A DNA stretch of 64,000 nucleotides from Chryseobacterium polytrichastri (GTDB taxonomy: Bacteria; Bacteroidota; Bacteroidia; Flavobacteriales; Weeksellaceae): assembly GCF_900142445.1 (NCBI RefSeq), contig NZ_FRAV01000009.1:1-64000 (forward strand), in the 5' to 3' direction. This document shows, piece by piece, positions 7,889 to 16,587 of the stretch; the stretch's first letter is position 1; every line of letters begins with the position of its first letter. The position numbers and the translations under genes are program-made. The notes under the pieces were generated by a model. The model made no database searches, was not told the origin of the DNA, and saw only the letters and a program-made list of their open reading frames with translations.

Positions 7889-9046
7889 ATGAACAAAAAT
7901 TTAATGCCAGAAGATTCGGCTAAACTAGACCAGCTAGAGACTTGTTTACAGGAAAGATCTACTCATTTTTTAGGCTATCCTTGTACTACAGATTTTGATT
8001 ATTCAATGCTCAATAAGTTTTTAAAGCACTCCATGAACAATGTTGGGGATTCTTTTTACTTAGGAGGAACCTACCATATCAACACCCATTCTTTCGAAAG
8101 AGAAGTTGTTGATTTTTTTGCCCAATTATTAAAAGCTCCCGAAAATAACTATTGGGGCTATATTACCAACGGAAGCACAGAAGGTAATTTATATGCACTT
8201 TATTTGGCCAGACGACTACATCCTTCCGGAATTGTTTATTTTTCTGAAGACGCCCATTACAGCATCGAAAAAAATATAGAAATCCTTGGAATGCAATCTC
8301 AAAAAATAAGATCACAAAAAAATGGAGAAATAGATTACGAAGATCTCGAGAATAAAATTAAGGATTACCCAGGATTACCAGCAATTGTTGTTGCTAATAT
8401 AGGAACCACCGTGAAAGAAGCAAAAGATGATATTAAAGAGATTCATAAAATACTCGATAAACTGAAGGTAACTGAACGCTACATCCACTGTGACGCTGCT
8501 TTTTCTGGCAGCTATGCTCAGTTTCTATCTCCAAAACCTCATTTTGATTTTAGCGAAGGTGCAGATTCTATTATCATAAGTGGCCATAAATTCATAGGCT
8601 CCCCTATTCCATGCGGGATTGTTATCGTCCTTAAACACAATAAAGAAAAAATTTCAAATTACGTAAATGTGATTGACAGTTTAGACGGTTCTATTACAGG
8701 ATCACGTAATTCATTTACTCCTTTAATTCTATGGTATGCCATTAAGATGATAGGTAGAGATGGGTTACGTCAGCGCCTTTATGAATGTCTGGATCTCGCC
8801 TCATACACTATAGGGAAACTAAGAAATATGGGTATTAAAACCTGGCGTAATCCTAATGCTTTAACCATAATCATCCCCAATGTTAGTAAACACTTACAAC
8901 ATAAATGGCAACTGGCCACCCATGATGGTGTAAGCCATGTCATTATGAGACCCGGCATTACAAAGAAAATGATAGATCGTTTTGTACTGGATCTTAAGAA
9001 GGAAAATAATTTGAGTGTTACTAATAGAGAAGCACAAACTATCTGA
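7889..9046 (+). CDS. hdc: PLP-dependent histidine decarboxylase (group II type)
   Basis: 385 residues. It converts L-histidine to histamine and CO2 using pyridoxal phosphate. The PLP lysine is K234 in SGHKFIGSPIPCG. NGSTEGN (about 95-101), VANIGTTV and the Asp in HCDAAFSG complete the fold type I active site. The whole protein resembles the Acinetobacter/Morganella histidine decarboxylases (GYP.t.DFDY.. near the N-terminus; TGSRNSFTP near the C-terminus). A related serine decarboxylase activity cannot be excluded from sequence. Length is normal. It stands alone, followed by its own terminator. A Fur-like box upstream would fit siderophore precursor supply, as in acinetobactin producers, but no siderophore genes are nearby. 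Confidence 0.88.
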   Translation: MNKNLMPEDSAKLDQLETCLQERSTHFLGYPCTTDFDYSMLNKFLKHSMNNVGDSFYLGGTYHINTHSFEREVVDFFAQLLKAPENNYWGYITNGSTEGNLYALYLARRLHPSGIVYFSEDAHYSIEKNIEILGMQSQKIRSQKNGEIDYEDLENKIKDYPGLPAIVVANIGTTVKEAKDDIKEIHKILDKLKVTERYIHCDAAFSGSYAQFLSPKPHFDFSEGADSIIISGHKFIGSPIPCGIVIVLKHNKEKISNYVNVIDSLDGSITGSRNSFTPLILWYAIKMIGRDGLRQRLYECLDLASYTIGKLRNMGIKTWRNPNALTIIIPNVSKHLQHKWQLATHDGVSHVIMRPGITKKMIDRFVLDLKKENNLSVTNREAQTI

Positions 9047-9070
9047 TATTATTAATATATTTATCTGATA

Positions 9071-9098
9071 AAAAAGCTATTCTTATGAATAGCTTTTT
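9071..9098 (+). terminator. Rho-independent terminator of hdc
   Basis: Arms AAAAAGCTATTC and GAATAGCTTTTT around TTAT, 25 bases after the hdc stop codon. Confidence 0.8.
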
Positions 9099-9157
9099 GC
9101 ATTAATCTAAAAAATAAATAGGAACTTTATATTGATCATTTAATAATGATTTTTTCT

Positions 9158-9187
9158 AAAAAAAGAGCTGCCCACCACAGACAGCTC
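9158..9187 (-). terminator. Rho-independent terminator of the DUF2235 lipase gene
   Basis: On the minus strand GAGCTG pairs with CAGCTC across a loop and is followed directly by seven T. It lies about 50 bases after the stop at 9236. Confidence 0.75.
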
Positions 9188-9235
9188 ACACCTAAATTTA
9201 AAACTGAAAAAGTACTAACATTTATTATAAAATCT

Positions 9236-10567
9236 TTATTTAATTAATATAGAGCGGCTCCAATTATCATTGTTCGGAATATTCCCTTCATAAGCATAAT
9301 CTGTAAGAACATTATGCTCCAAAAAGTGAATTTCCTTCTGGAACTTTGATTCTGAAGCTTCGGCATGTTTTACCGCCGCACCGCCAGGAACGTTCAACCC
9401 GTCATTAAGCATTTCAACGAAAATTTCCTCTTCTGTTCTCAGCAATAAAGCTTTTTCATACAACCCGAAATTAGATGAAAAGTGGGTATAATTCACAAAC
9501 CTTTCATAGTTATAAACGGGTTTTAAATGAAAAGAAAGCTCTTTAACATATTTCTCCAATTCATCAGAGAATGACAATAAAAACTGATGCAACTTAGGAT
9601 CAATATCAAAATTTGATTCATCAAAATCTGTATTAAAAATAGGTTGCTGTGCATTGGTTTCTGTCAACATTAATTTTCCGTATACTTTTGGAAGATCATT
9701 ATATACAATATCTCTTTTTACATATGCCTGAGAGAAAAAATCTCCCATGTCTATATGGTAATTTTCTAAAAGTGAATCCCAAATTTTATTTCCTTCAGCA
9801 TCTGTTGCTGTATTTTTCACATTGGAGACATAAGAATCAACTTCATCGGTGATTACAAAATCATGCGAAACATAAACCGATTGCGGCCCTTCAAGATATC
9901 CACCACCTACATCAGCATGAGCCCCGGGAACAAAAATTTCTTTCCATACGGAATTCCCAATCTCAGACTTTGTATCTTCTTTACTTTTTGAGTATTCAAA
10001 AAAGCCTGTCAATGGAAAAAAATATCGGCATTCATTAACCGCACAAATCTGCAAAGCCCTTTCAATTCCCGGAAGAAGACTTACATTATAATCATTAAAA
10101 GGTGTAGATTCTACAGTATCAAAAACACCTAAAAATTTCACTTTACAATTTCCTGATATTTTTGAATTGGGTTTTAGCAGTTCATAGCAAAAATTTCTTG
10201 CTAACATAGATCCTCTGCTGAATCCGTACACATAGAAATGATATTCTTTCGTATCATCTCCTACTATTTCATTAACAAAAGCATTTGCTTTAGCCAGTTT
10301 ATCATCTGAAGAATATCCTGTAAAACGATACGGATTTCTACACGTTACCATTGCAAAATTACTATCCTCAGCGCCTGTTACCGTTCCAACTCCTTCAATA
10401 TAGATTTTTTCATCTCCATTGAAAAGTCCAAAAAGTTTATACACATTGGTAATGTTATTATGATAGCTTTTATTCTTGGCCTTTGGCTTTTGAGGGGAAC
10501 AAGCGTTAATTCCGTTGTTTCCGGTTCCATCGAAAAAAATTCCGATAGAGACTATATTATTTTCCAT
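9236..10567 (-). CDS. DUF2235 / Tle1-like alpha-beta hydrolase (putative phospholipase)
   Basis: 443 residues. It shows the DUF2235 pattern: GIFFDGTGNN near residues 8-17, the nucleophile elbow YGFSRGS at about 113-119, FLGVFDTV with the likely acid, and VPGAHADVGGGY with the likely catalytic His. Tle1 family members are type VI secretion phospholipase effectors; other DUF2235 proteins are not secreted effectors. There is no signal peptide, which fits either. No VgrG, Hcp, PAAR or immunity lipoprotein gene is visible nearby, so the effector role is unproven. It has its own terminator and lies 160 bp after a response regulator gene on the same strand, from which a terminator separates it. Confidence 0.82.
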   Translation of the reverse strand: MENNIVSIGIFFDGTGNNGINACSPQKPKAKNKSYHNNITNVYKLFGLFNGDEKIYIEGVGTVTGAEDSNFAMVTCRNPYRFTGYSSDDKLAKANAFVNEIVGDDTKEYHFYVYGFSRGSMLARNFCYELLKPNSKISGNCKVKFLGVFDTVESTPFNDYNVSLLPGIERALQICAVNECRYFFPLTGFFEYSKSKEDTKSEIGNSVWKEIFVPGAHADVGGGYLEGPQSVYVSHDFVITDEVDSYVSNVKNTATDAEGNKIWDSLLENYHIDMGDFFSQAYVKRDIVYNDLPKVYGKLMLTETNAQQPIFNTDFDESNFDIDPKLHQFLLSFSDELEKYVKELSFHLKPVYNYERFVNYTHFSSNFGLYEKALLLRTEEEIFVEMLNDGLNVPGGAAVKHAEASESKFQKEIHFLEHNVLTDYAYEGNIPNNDNWSRSILIK

Positions 10568-10703
10568 CCTGTTTGTTTTTTAAATATTGTTATTCAAAAA
10601 AAGTAAGACAAAAAGAATTATTTCAACCCCTAAAAACCCTCTCTAAATAACACTTTCAAAATAACATCGAAATGAGAAAACATACTACAGTAGAAAACAC
10701 CAA

Positions 10704-10730
10704 ATAAAAAATTCCGTATTTCTACGGAAT
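10704..10730 (-). terminator. Rho-independent terminator of the two-component operon
   Basis: On the minus strand ATTCCGTA-GAAA-TACGGAAT is followed by TTTTTTA. It begins at the response-regulator stop codon. Confidence 0.85.
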
Positions 10731-11407
10731 CAAATTTTTTCTAACGAATAAATATTATTAATGATGGCATATATCACAATGCCTACTGTATTTTTGGCAC
10801 CAATTTTTTCTAAAACCCGTTGTCGATGACTTTCAACTGTTCGTGGACTGATGAATAGTTTTTCGGCAATTTCATTGTTGGTATGCTCCTGGCAGATCAA
10901 TTTTACAACGTCTTTCTCACGTTCAGAAAGTTCATCATCCATTTCAAACAATGATTTTTTCTTGCTAGAGCTATTCATATAAGAGAACAACATCTGGTGA
11001 TCTTCAGAAGTAAAGAAAACTCCGTTTTTATGAACCATCGTTATGGCCTCTATAAAGGTTTTTCTATCAGAATTTTTAGGTAGGAAAGCAGAAACACCAA
11101 GCTTTACCATATAGCCTAAAATTGAACTTTTATAATGAGACGAAAGAATAATTATTTTAAGGTCGGGATGTTTGTCTTTTAAAATCTCTACCAATTCAAA
11201 TCCGTTCATTGGCTGCATCTGTACGTCTACTAATGCAATATCAGGAAATTCTTCTTTCGATAAAGTATCTAGACTTTCGATAAAAAGAGGTCCGTTATTA
11301 CACGTTAGGGACACTGAAATATTTTTCTCGGTTGACAATAGCATTTTCACCCCTTCGAGGATCAATTGTTCATCATCAATTAGCGCTATCTTGATTTGGC
11401 GACTCAT
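10730..11407 (-). CDS. NarL/LuxR-family response regulator
   Basis: 225 residues. The receiver domain (about 5-125) has DD at 11-12, phospho-acceptor D61 in ALVDVQMQP, and a Lys near 105 (LPKNSD). The C-terminal LuxR-type HTH (about 158-218) reads LSEREKDVVKLI...SPRTVESHRQRVLEKIG. It should bind DNA when phosphorylated by the kinase encoded just upstream, whose gene overlaps it by 32 bp, which indicates translational coupling. Targets are unknown; the adjacent lipase gene is one possibility. Confidence 0.93.
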   Translation of the reverse strand: MSRQIKIALIDDEQLILEGVKMLLSTEKNISVSLTCNNGPLFIESLDTLSKEEFPDIALVDVQMQPMNGFELVEILKDKHPDLKIIILSSHYKSSILGYMVKLGVSAFLPKNSDRKTFIEAITMVHKNGVFFTSEDHQMLFSYMNSSSKKKSLFEMDDELSEREKDVVKLICQEHTNNEIAEKLFISPRTVESHRQRVLEKIGAKNTVGIVIYAIINNIYSLEKI

Positions 11408-12209
11408 CGTTACATGGAATTTTAATAATTAAACGGCTTCCTTTATTTAAAATGTTCTTCCATTTATGGAGAGCATTCATGGATTTTATTCTGGATTCAA
11501 TATTTTTAATTCCCATTCCTTTTTTCACGGCTTCGTAGTCAAAACTCTGTCCGTTATCAGAAATTACAACCGCAACATTTTCGTGGTTATCTTTAATATA
11601 GATCCAAATTTTCGTGGCTTCAGAATGTTTTAGAACATTGGTTGTAAACTCCTGTATGATCCTGTACACCTGCACTTCAATGAAAATATTTTTCTTTTGA
11701 AATTTAGAACTAACCGTTAATGAGATATTCACTCTGTTGGCTAGATTGTTAATAAGCTCTTCGATATATAAAACCAAACCTACCGACTCCAGATTTACAG
11801 GATATAATGAATGGGAAATACTTCGCGCCGAATCTACCAAAGAAGACATCTGGCCGGAAATATTTTTTTTAATTAATTCATCTCCTTTTGTGTCTAAATT
11901 ATTTAACCATAAAGAAAGTATATTGAGACGGTTTCCTATGTCATCATGAATCAACACCGCAATTCTTTTACGCTCTTCTTCCTGCGCCTTGATATTTTCT
12001 AATACCAATTTTTTCTGATGAAGAACTTCTGCCTCATGCTGTGCATTTTTTTCTTTAATAATTCTGTCTATGAAAAACTTATAGGCCAATAAAACGAAAA
12101 TCACAATGATCAGTAAAACAACGATCAAAGTAATGAAAAAGCTGATATTTAATGTTATTTCTTTAATTTTAAAAAGGTATAAATGATTGATATATAAAGG
12201 AAACAACAC
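11376..12209 (-). CDS. Sensor histidine kinase (HisKA_3 type)
   Basis: 277 residues. One N-terminal membrane segment (about 23-45) is followed by a coiled coil and the dimerisation/phosphoacceptor motif IHDDIGNRLNIL with H88. A short ATPase domain ends it (N box EFTTNVLKHS, then SDNGQSFDYEAVKKGMGI). There is no obvious sensory domain of its own, so sensing may lie in the multi-pass protein encoded upstream. The frame starts with GTG at 12209, overlapping the upstream gene by 55 bp. No ATG is available before the kinase core, so the exact start is uncertain. Confidence 0.88.
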   Translation of the reverse strand: MLFPLYINHLYLFKIKEITLNISFFITLIVVLLIIVIFVLLAYKFFIDRIIKEKNAQHEAEVLHQKKLVLENIKAQEEERKRIAVLIHDDIGNRLNILSLWLNNLDTKGDELIKKNISGQMSSLVDSARSISHSLYPVNLESVGLVLYIEELINNLANRVNISLTVSSKFQKKNIFIEVQVYRIIQEFTTNVLKHSEATKIWIYIKDNHENVAVVISDNGQSFDYEAVKKGMGIKNIESRIKSMNALHKWKNILNKGSRLIIKIPCNDESPNQDSAN

Positions 12210-12769
12210 AGGATATTATTCATACCCCAAATCATATACACTTCATCGTTAGAAAATGATTTCAGCTGACGAAGCATAAAGAATATAAACACGGAAACAG
12301 CATAATAAAGGAATATAAAAGCATCGGCCACTATAAATCTGTCATTATTTGTCTCGCTTTTTTTAATCTCTGTTAAAAGCGAATAACCCGCAAAACAGAT
12401 TACCACAATATTTGAGATTACTTTCTTTAGCTCATTTGTTTCTGCATTGTTTACGAAGAAAAAGTATCCCACCAAAGCAACTATAGGAATATACCAATAC
12501 CTAGACAGATTAGATTTTCTTATAAACAAGCTTCCCAATAAAAACAACTCGCCCGATACATAGAGAGGATAAAGGAAATCTATATTTTTTAGTTTGAAAA
12601 CATAGATTGAAATTTTAATCGCAGCTTCTATTAAAAAAAGAAAAATGATATAATAAACATACCATTTTTCCGTGTTTTTTAAACGCTTAAATTTTATAAG
12701 TCCTATAAGAGCACTAATAAAAAGAAAACTGTTATTAAAATAAAGTATTACTTTAAAAGCATCCTCCAT
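12155..12769 (-). CDS. Multi-pass membrane protein, probable sensory partner of the kinase
   Basis: 204 residues, almost wholly hydrophobic, with six to seven predicted membrane segments separated by short charged loops (KFKRLKNTEKW, RKSNLSRY, KKSETNNDR). No family was recognised. It is the first gene of an overlapping three-gene operon with the kinase and regulator, and the kinase has only one membrane helix. A signal-input or signal-modulating role is inferred from this context. ATG at 12769. Confidence 0.8.
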   Translation of the reverse strand: MEDAFKVILYFNNSFLFISALIGLIKFKRLKNTEKWYVYYIIFLFLIEAAIKISIYVFKLKNIDFLYPLYVSGELFLLGSLFIRKSNLSRYWYIPIVALVGYFFFVNNAETNELKKVISNIVVICFAGYSLLTEIKKSETNNDRFIVADAFIFLYYAVSVFIFFMLRQLKSFSNDEVYMIWGMNNILCCFLYISIIYTFLKLKK

Positions 12770-12793
12770 TTAATTTATTTTTTACTTATTTTT

Positions 12794-13525
12794 TTAAATA
12801 TTACAAATTGGCGGGCACGGTTGTGACCAGTCATAAGTATTAGAAATCGTTTGAGCGCTTCCGTTATTTTCTGCATCTTTTCCGTATTGAGAAATAAAGA
12901 TTAGAGTAACAAGCATTCTCTGGTAAATATCCGAATATCTTAACCCGAATGAACAAACAAATCCTGATAAATTTTCTTTAACCGGCGTTAAGTCTTCAGC
13001 TGGTACAAGAAATTTTCTAAAAATTCTCTCTCCTTTGAACTCGCTGCATTCTCTGTAGAACCAAGTCATCCCCTGGTCTCTCCATAATTCAATTGCATCC
13101 AATGCTTTATCCTGATCTAAAAGCGGAGTATTAGCGATTGGAAGAAACATATTCGCATCATGATCTACCTTACGAAGTTCCTTAGAAAGAATTGCATTTT
13201 TCACAACAGTATACTCCTGTATTTCAAAAAGTTTTAAGTCCCCTTTCATTTCAGCTAAGACAGAGTATGGATAGTCTGTTACAGGAACTCTCTTACCAAG
13301 ATCATCAAGAGGGCAAAGGATTAAAACCATGCTCCCTTTGTATACTCCAATTTCTGTACAGAAATCTAGGTTTTTATTTATATCTTTAAGCCAGTTGATT
13401 TGGTCTAACCCAAGCTCAAAAACAAAATTTGTAGGAATTAATTTTTCTAATGTTTGATAATTAGCACAGCATCTTGCCCATTCTGAAACTGCTTGTGCGT
13501 AGTCTTCGTTGTTAAAAGTTGTCAT
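12794..13525 (-). CDS. Conserved-looking protein of unknown function
   Basis: 243 residues, no signal peptide, no membrane helix and no motif I recognise. It is aromatic-rich (ISEWARCCANYQ-like start, DQGMTWFYREC in the middle) and ends in a Cys/Pro tail, SQPCPPICNI. It is read from ATG at 13525, 24 bp before the membrane-protein gene on the same strand, so it could be the leader gene of the two-component operon. Base composition is like its neighbours. Function is unknown. Confidence 0.75.
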   Translation of the reverse strand: MTTFNNEDYAQAVSEWARCCANYQTLEKLIPTNFVFELGLDQINWLKDINKNLDFCTEIGVYKGSMVLILCPLDDLGKRVPVTDYPYSVLAEMKGDLKLFEIQEYTVVKNAILSKELRKVDHDANMFLPIANTPLLDQDKALDAIELWRDQGMTWFYRECSEFKGERIFRKFLVPAEDLTPVKENLSGFVCSFGLRYSDIYQRMLVTLIFISQYGKDAENNGSAQTISNTYDWSQPCPPICNI

Positions 13526-13649
13526 ATTTTCATGGTATATTTAGTCGCATAAAATTATACAAAGTAAACTAACTATGCAAATATCTCACTCATAATTGAA
13601 GAATAATTAATAATCGCAAAATTATTAAAACAAATACCACTCATTTGCT

Positions 13650-14270
13650 TTAATAATTTCTTACCGTTATGTGATAACAGCTTTGTTGTTTTTCTTTGAT
13701 GTAATAAATACGACCTATAGCAACATAGTATTTCAAGACTTTTTCTAAGGCTGCCTCCATTTTTGGATTATACTTTAAAACATCATTAAAACGGATGTAA
13801 GAAATATCGAAAGAATTCCCGTAATTATGGGAGCTAATCCCAACTGAGGCATTAGAATTCACCCTTCTTAATCTGCATTGATCTTCCAAAGTTCTTGTGA
13901 GGGATGAAACCGTAAAAGTATGACCTTTCGTTTCTTTGCTGAATTTAATTCCTATATTTTCTAATGTTATCTTGGCTTTAGAAACCATATAGGCTCTGCT
14001 GTAATCTAGTTTTTGAATACGATAGCCCTTTGCCGCTTTTTTTATTTTATGGAACTTTCCATTACCAATATATTTCTGAACGGATTTAGCATCTGTAAGT
14101 AATTTTACTCCAAAACTTTTTGAAGCGTTCAAATGAGGTTGGTAAAGAGGGGTGGCTTGAACTTTTAAGACTTGGTTTATATCATAGCAAGGCAGTCTTT
14201 TTTTTGTAGCCTGAGAATGATAAAAATTAAAAATAAAAGGCACCGAAATCACACACCACAACTTTCTCAT
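13650..14270 (-). CDS. DUF5715-type protein with a VanY/M15-like metallopeptidase pattern
   Basis: 206 residues with an N-terminal signal sequence (about 1-20). The C-terminal part has SSLTRTLEDQ, then SSHNYGNSFDISYIRF, then CYHITVRNY. The His, Asp and final His reproduce the zinc-binding arrangement (SxHxxGxxxD ... H) of LAS-type D-Ala-D-Ala peptidases. A periplasmic peptidoglycan-cleaving or -trimming role is inferred. The domain is fused to about 60 preceding residues of unknown role. It is a single gene with no near partner. Confidence 0.7.
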   Translation of the reverse strand: MRKLWCVISVPFIFNFYHSQATKKRLPCYDINQVLKVQATPLYQPHLNASKSFGVKLLTDAKSVQKYIGNGKFHKIKKAAKGYRIQKLDYSRAYMVSKAKITLENIGIKFSKETKGHTFTVSSLTRTLEDQCRLRRVNSNASVGISSHNYGNSFDISYIRFNDVLKYNPKMEAALEKVLKYYVAIGRIYYIKEKQQSCYHITVRNY

Positions 14271-14484
14271 TAAAAAGGCTTTTAAATTATAAACGAAAAG
14301 TAAACATTTATGTTATACAATTCAACTATAATGCCAATATTATAAAATTATTTTCCATATCATTTGCCCAACTACATTAACAATATCTCAATTATTCATC
14401 ACATACGTTTGAAATATTTTAATAATTTAGCTTTTTAGTTTCCATTTTTAATTTTAAATTTGATTTACATTTAAAATTAACAAC

Positions 14485-15204
14485 ATGATAAAAAAACTAT
14501 TTGCTGAATTTTTCGGCACCTTTTGGCTTGTTTTCGGTGGCTGCGGAAGTGCTCTTTTCGCTGCCGGAATTCCCGACAGTGGTATTGGAATCTTAGGTGT
14601 TGCCTTAGCCTTTGGTCTTACCGTTCTTACAATGGCTTATGCCGTTGGTCATATTTCTGGAGGACATTTTAACCCAGCCGTTTCTTTTGGTTTGGTAGCA
14701 GGCGGGAGATTCCCCGCAAAAGACCTGATCCCTTACATTGTTGCCCAATGCGTTGGCGCCATTGTTGCAGCGGGATGCCTTTACACCATCTTAAATGGAG
14801 CCAATGCCTTCACAACAGAAGGTCCTGGTGCATTTGCCTCCAACTTTTATGAAATGGCAGGCTACCATGGTAGAAGCTTCTCAATGGGGGCAGCTTTTCT
14901 AGCAGAGTTTTTATTAACTGCGTTTTTCCTAATCATCATCATGGGAGCGACAGACAAATGGGCAAACGGAAAATTTGCAGGAATTGCAATTGGTTTAGGT
15001 TTGACATTAATTCACTTAATTTCAATACCTATTACCAATACTTCTGTAAATCCCGCAAGATCACTTTCACAAGCTGTTTTTGTAGGCGGCATTGCAATGT
15101 CTCAACTTTGGCTGTTTTGGATAGCTCCAATTTTGGGAGGAATAGTAGGAGGATTAATTTATAAATTTTTACTTCAAAAAGATCAATTGGAAGTAGCTGA
15201 ATAA
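14485..15204 (+). CDS. aqpZ: Aquaporin Z-type water channel
   Basis: 239 residues, six membrane segments and two half-helices carrying the NPA motifs: [12 protein letters not shown] (about 59-69) and [11 protein letters not shown] (about 186-196). The Arg after the second NPA and the His in SxISxPITN are the usual aqpZ selectivity-filter positions, arguing for water rather than glycerol. Monocistronic, with a terminator right behind it. Confidence 0.95.
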   Translation: MIKKLFAEFFGTFWLVFGGCGSALFAAGIPDSGIGILGVALAFGLTVLTMAYAVGHISGGHFNPAVSFGLVAGGRFPAKDLIPYIVAQCVGAIVAAGCLYTILNGANAFTTEGPGAFASNFYEMAGYHGRSFSMGAAFLAEFLLTAFFLIIIMGATDKWANGKFAGIAIGLGLTLIHLISIPITNTSVNPARSLSQAVFVGGIAMSQLWLFWIAPILGGIVGGLIYKFLLQKDQLEVAE

Positions 15205-15228
15205 AAATTCAGTTTTAATTTAATTTTA

Positions 15229-15263
15229 AAATAAACTATCCCTAAATGAGATAGTTTATTTTT
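15229..15263 (+). terminator. Rho-independent terminator of aqpZ
   Basis: AAATAAACTATC pairs with GATAGTTTATTT around CCTAAATGA and is followed by T residues. Confidence 0.85.
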
Positions 15264-15278
15264 TATGCATACCCCAGA

Positions 15279-16424
15279 TTAATCGGCAGGCTGCTGCTGC
15301 GTCACACAGTGAATCATTCCTCCATTAGCATACAGATTTCTTACATCAATACCCACAACCGTTCTTGTAGGGTATAATTTCTGAATAATCTGATTGGCTA
15401 CCGCATCATTGGGATCATTATAATTAGGAACCAACACTTTGTTATTGGCGATGTAATAATTGATATAAGAACCTTTGTAGCCTAAATCTTTTCCGTCGGT
15501 CTTTTTTACGTTATGCTGCGTTAAAGGAACTTTCACAAAATGAAATGCTTCACCATTTTTATTTTTTGCAGCATATAATGTATTGATATCAGATTGTTTT
15601 ACATCAAAATCTAATAAATCCTCCTGCTCCATCGTCACAATTGTGGAAGCATTTCCAAATCTGGCAAAACCATCAATATGCTGATCAGTAAGATCAAGAC
15701 CAGCCTGGCCATCCAACCAGATAAAATGAGTAACCCCTAAGTATTTTTTGAATATTGCTTCTGCCTGTTGTTGGGTCATTCCCAGATTTCTATTGCTGTT
15801 CAGAATAGAACTTTTACAAGCCATTAATGTTCCATGACCATCAACTTCAACACTTCCCCCTTCATTGATCATTGTAGAATTCAGATCGATTAACGTTCGC
15901 CCCTGATCGGCTGCTATTTTTGCAGGAATTTTATTACAGTTCGCAGATTCAATCAACTCACCTGAATCTTCATCTGTTTTATTTCCCCATCCATTAAAAC
16001 CCCAATCTTCGATGACCAACTTTCCGCTTTTATCTCTTACATAAATAGGTCCGTTATCTCGTACCCAGACATCATCTGTTTTGTAGAGTTTAAAATCAAC
16101 ATTATTAATAGGAATTCCTGAATTTGAAAGTAAATGAGTGATTCTATTCTTTTCTGCTTCATTGTAGGCCACAATATGCACCTTTTCACTCGTAACCAAT
16201 GCCTTTGTCATCTCCACCCAAGTAGCATCTAAACTGTTTCTATATGCAGTACCATACTGATATTGATGAGGCCACTGCAACCAGGTTCCTTCATGCATTT
16301 CACTTTCTTCGGGCATTCTATAAAGAGTCTCTGTCATAGTATCATCTGGGTATTGTTCTTTTTCATCGCAAGAAGTACTGATTACGGCAAGCAAAGTCAA
16401 AATAATTAAATTCATTTTTAGCAT
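15279..16424 (-). CDS. Exported agmatine deiminase / peptidylarginine deiminase family lipoprotein
   Basis: 381 residues of the guanidine-modifying fold (PF04371 family). Active-site elements: DNGPIYVRD, GGSVEVDGHGTL, the His in LTDQHIDGF, and the nucleophile C373 in GGMIHC. Cytoplasmic AguA hydrolyses agmatine to N-carbamoylputrescine. This copy carries a lipoprotein signal (LLAVISTSC, Cys at about 19), so it acts in the periplasm or at the surface, on free agmatine or on arginine peptides. The Porphyromonas PPAD is a related exported enzyme. Substrate is undetermined. It stands alone. Confidence 0.85.
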   Translation of the reverse strand: MLKMNLIILTLLAVISTSCDEKEQYPDDTMTETLYRMPEESEMHEGTWLQWPHQYQYGTAYRNSLDATWVEMTKALVTSEKVHIVAYNEAEKNRITHLLSNSGIPINNVDFKLYKTDDVWVRDNGPIYVRDKSGKLVIEDWGFNGWGNKTDEDSGELIESANCNKIPAKIAADQGRTLIDLNSTMINEGGSVEVDGHGTLMACKSSILNSNRNLGMTQQQAEAIFKKYLGVTHFIWLDGQAGLDLTDQHIDGFARFGNASTIVTMEQEDLLDFDVKQSDINTLYAAKNKNGEAFHFVKVPLTQHNVKKTDGKDLGYKGSYINYYIANNKVLVPNYNDPNDAVANQIIQKLYPTRTVVGIDVRNLYANGGMIHCVTQQQPAD

Positions 16425-16587
16425 ATTTAAGTAAATCTAAAATTAAAGAAATTAAAATCTCAAATCTCAAGAATTACATAGTACATACTAAAAGCTCTTG
16501 GAAACATTTTGATCCATTTCTGTCCAGCTGTTTTCAAAATTCGGGCCATTCTATTTTCTATGAATATAATAAAAAAGCTAAATATTT

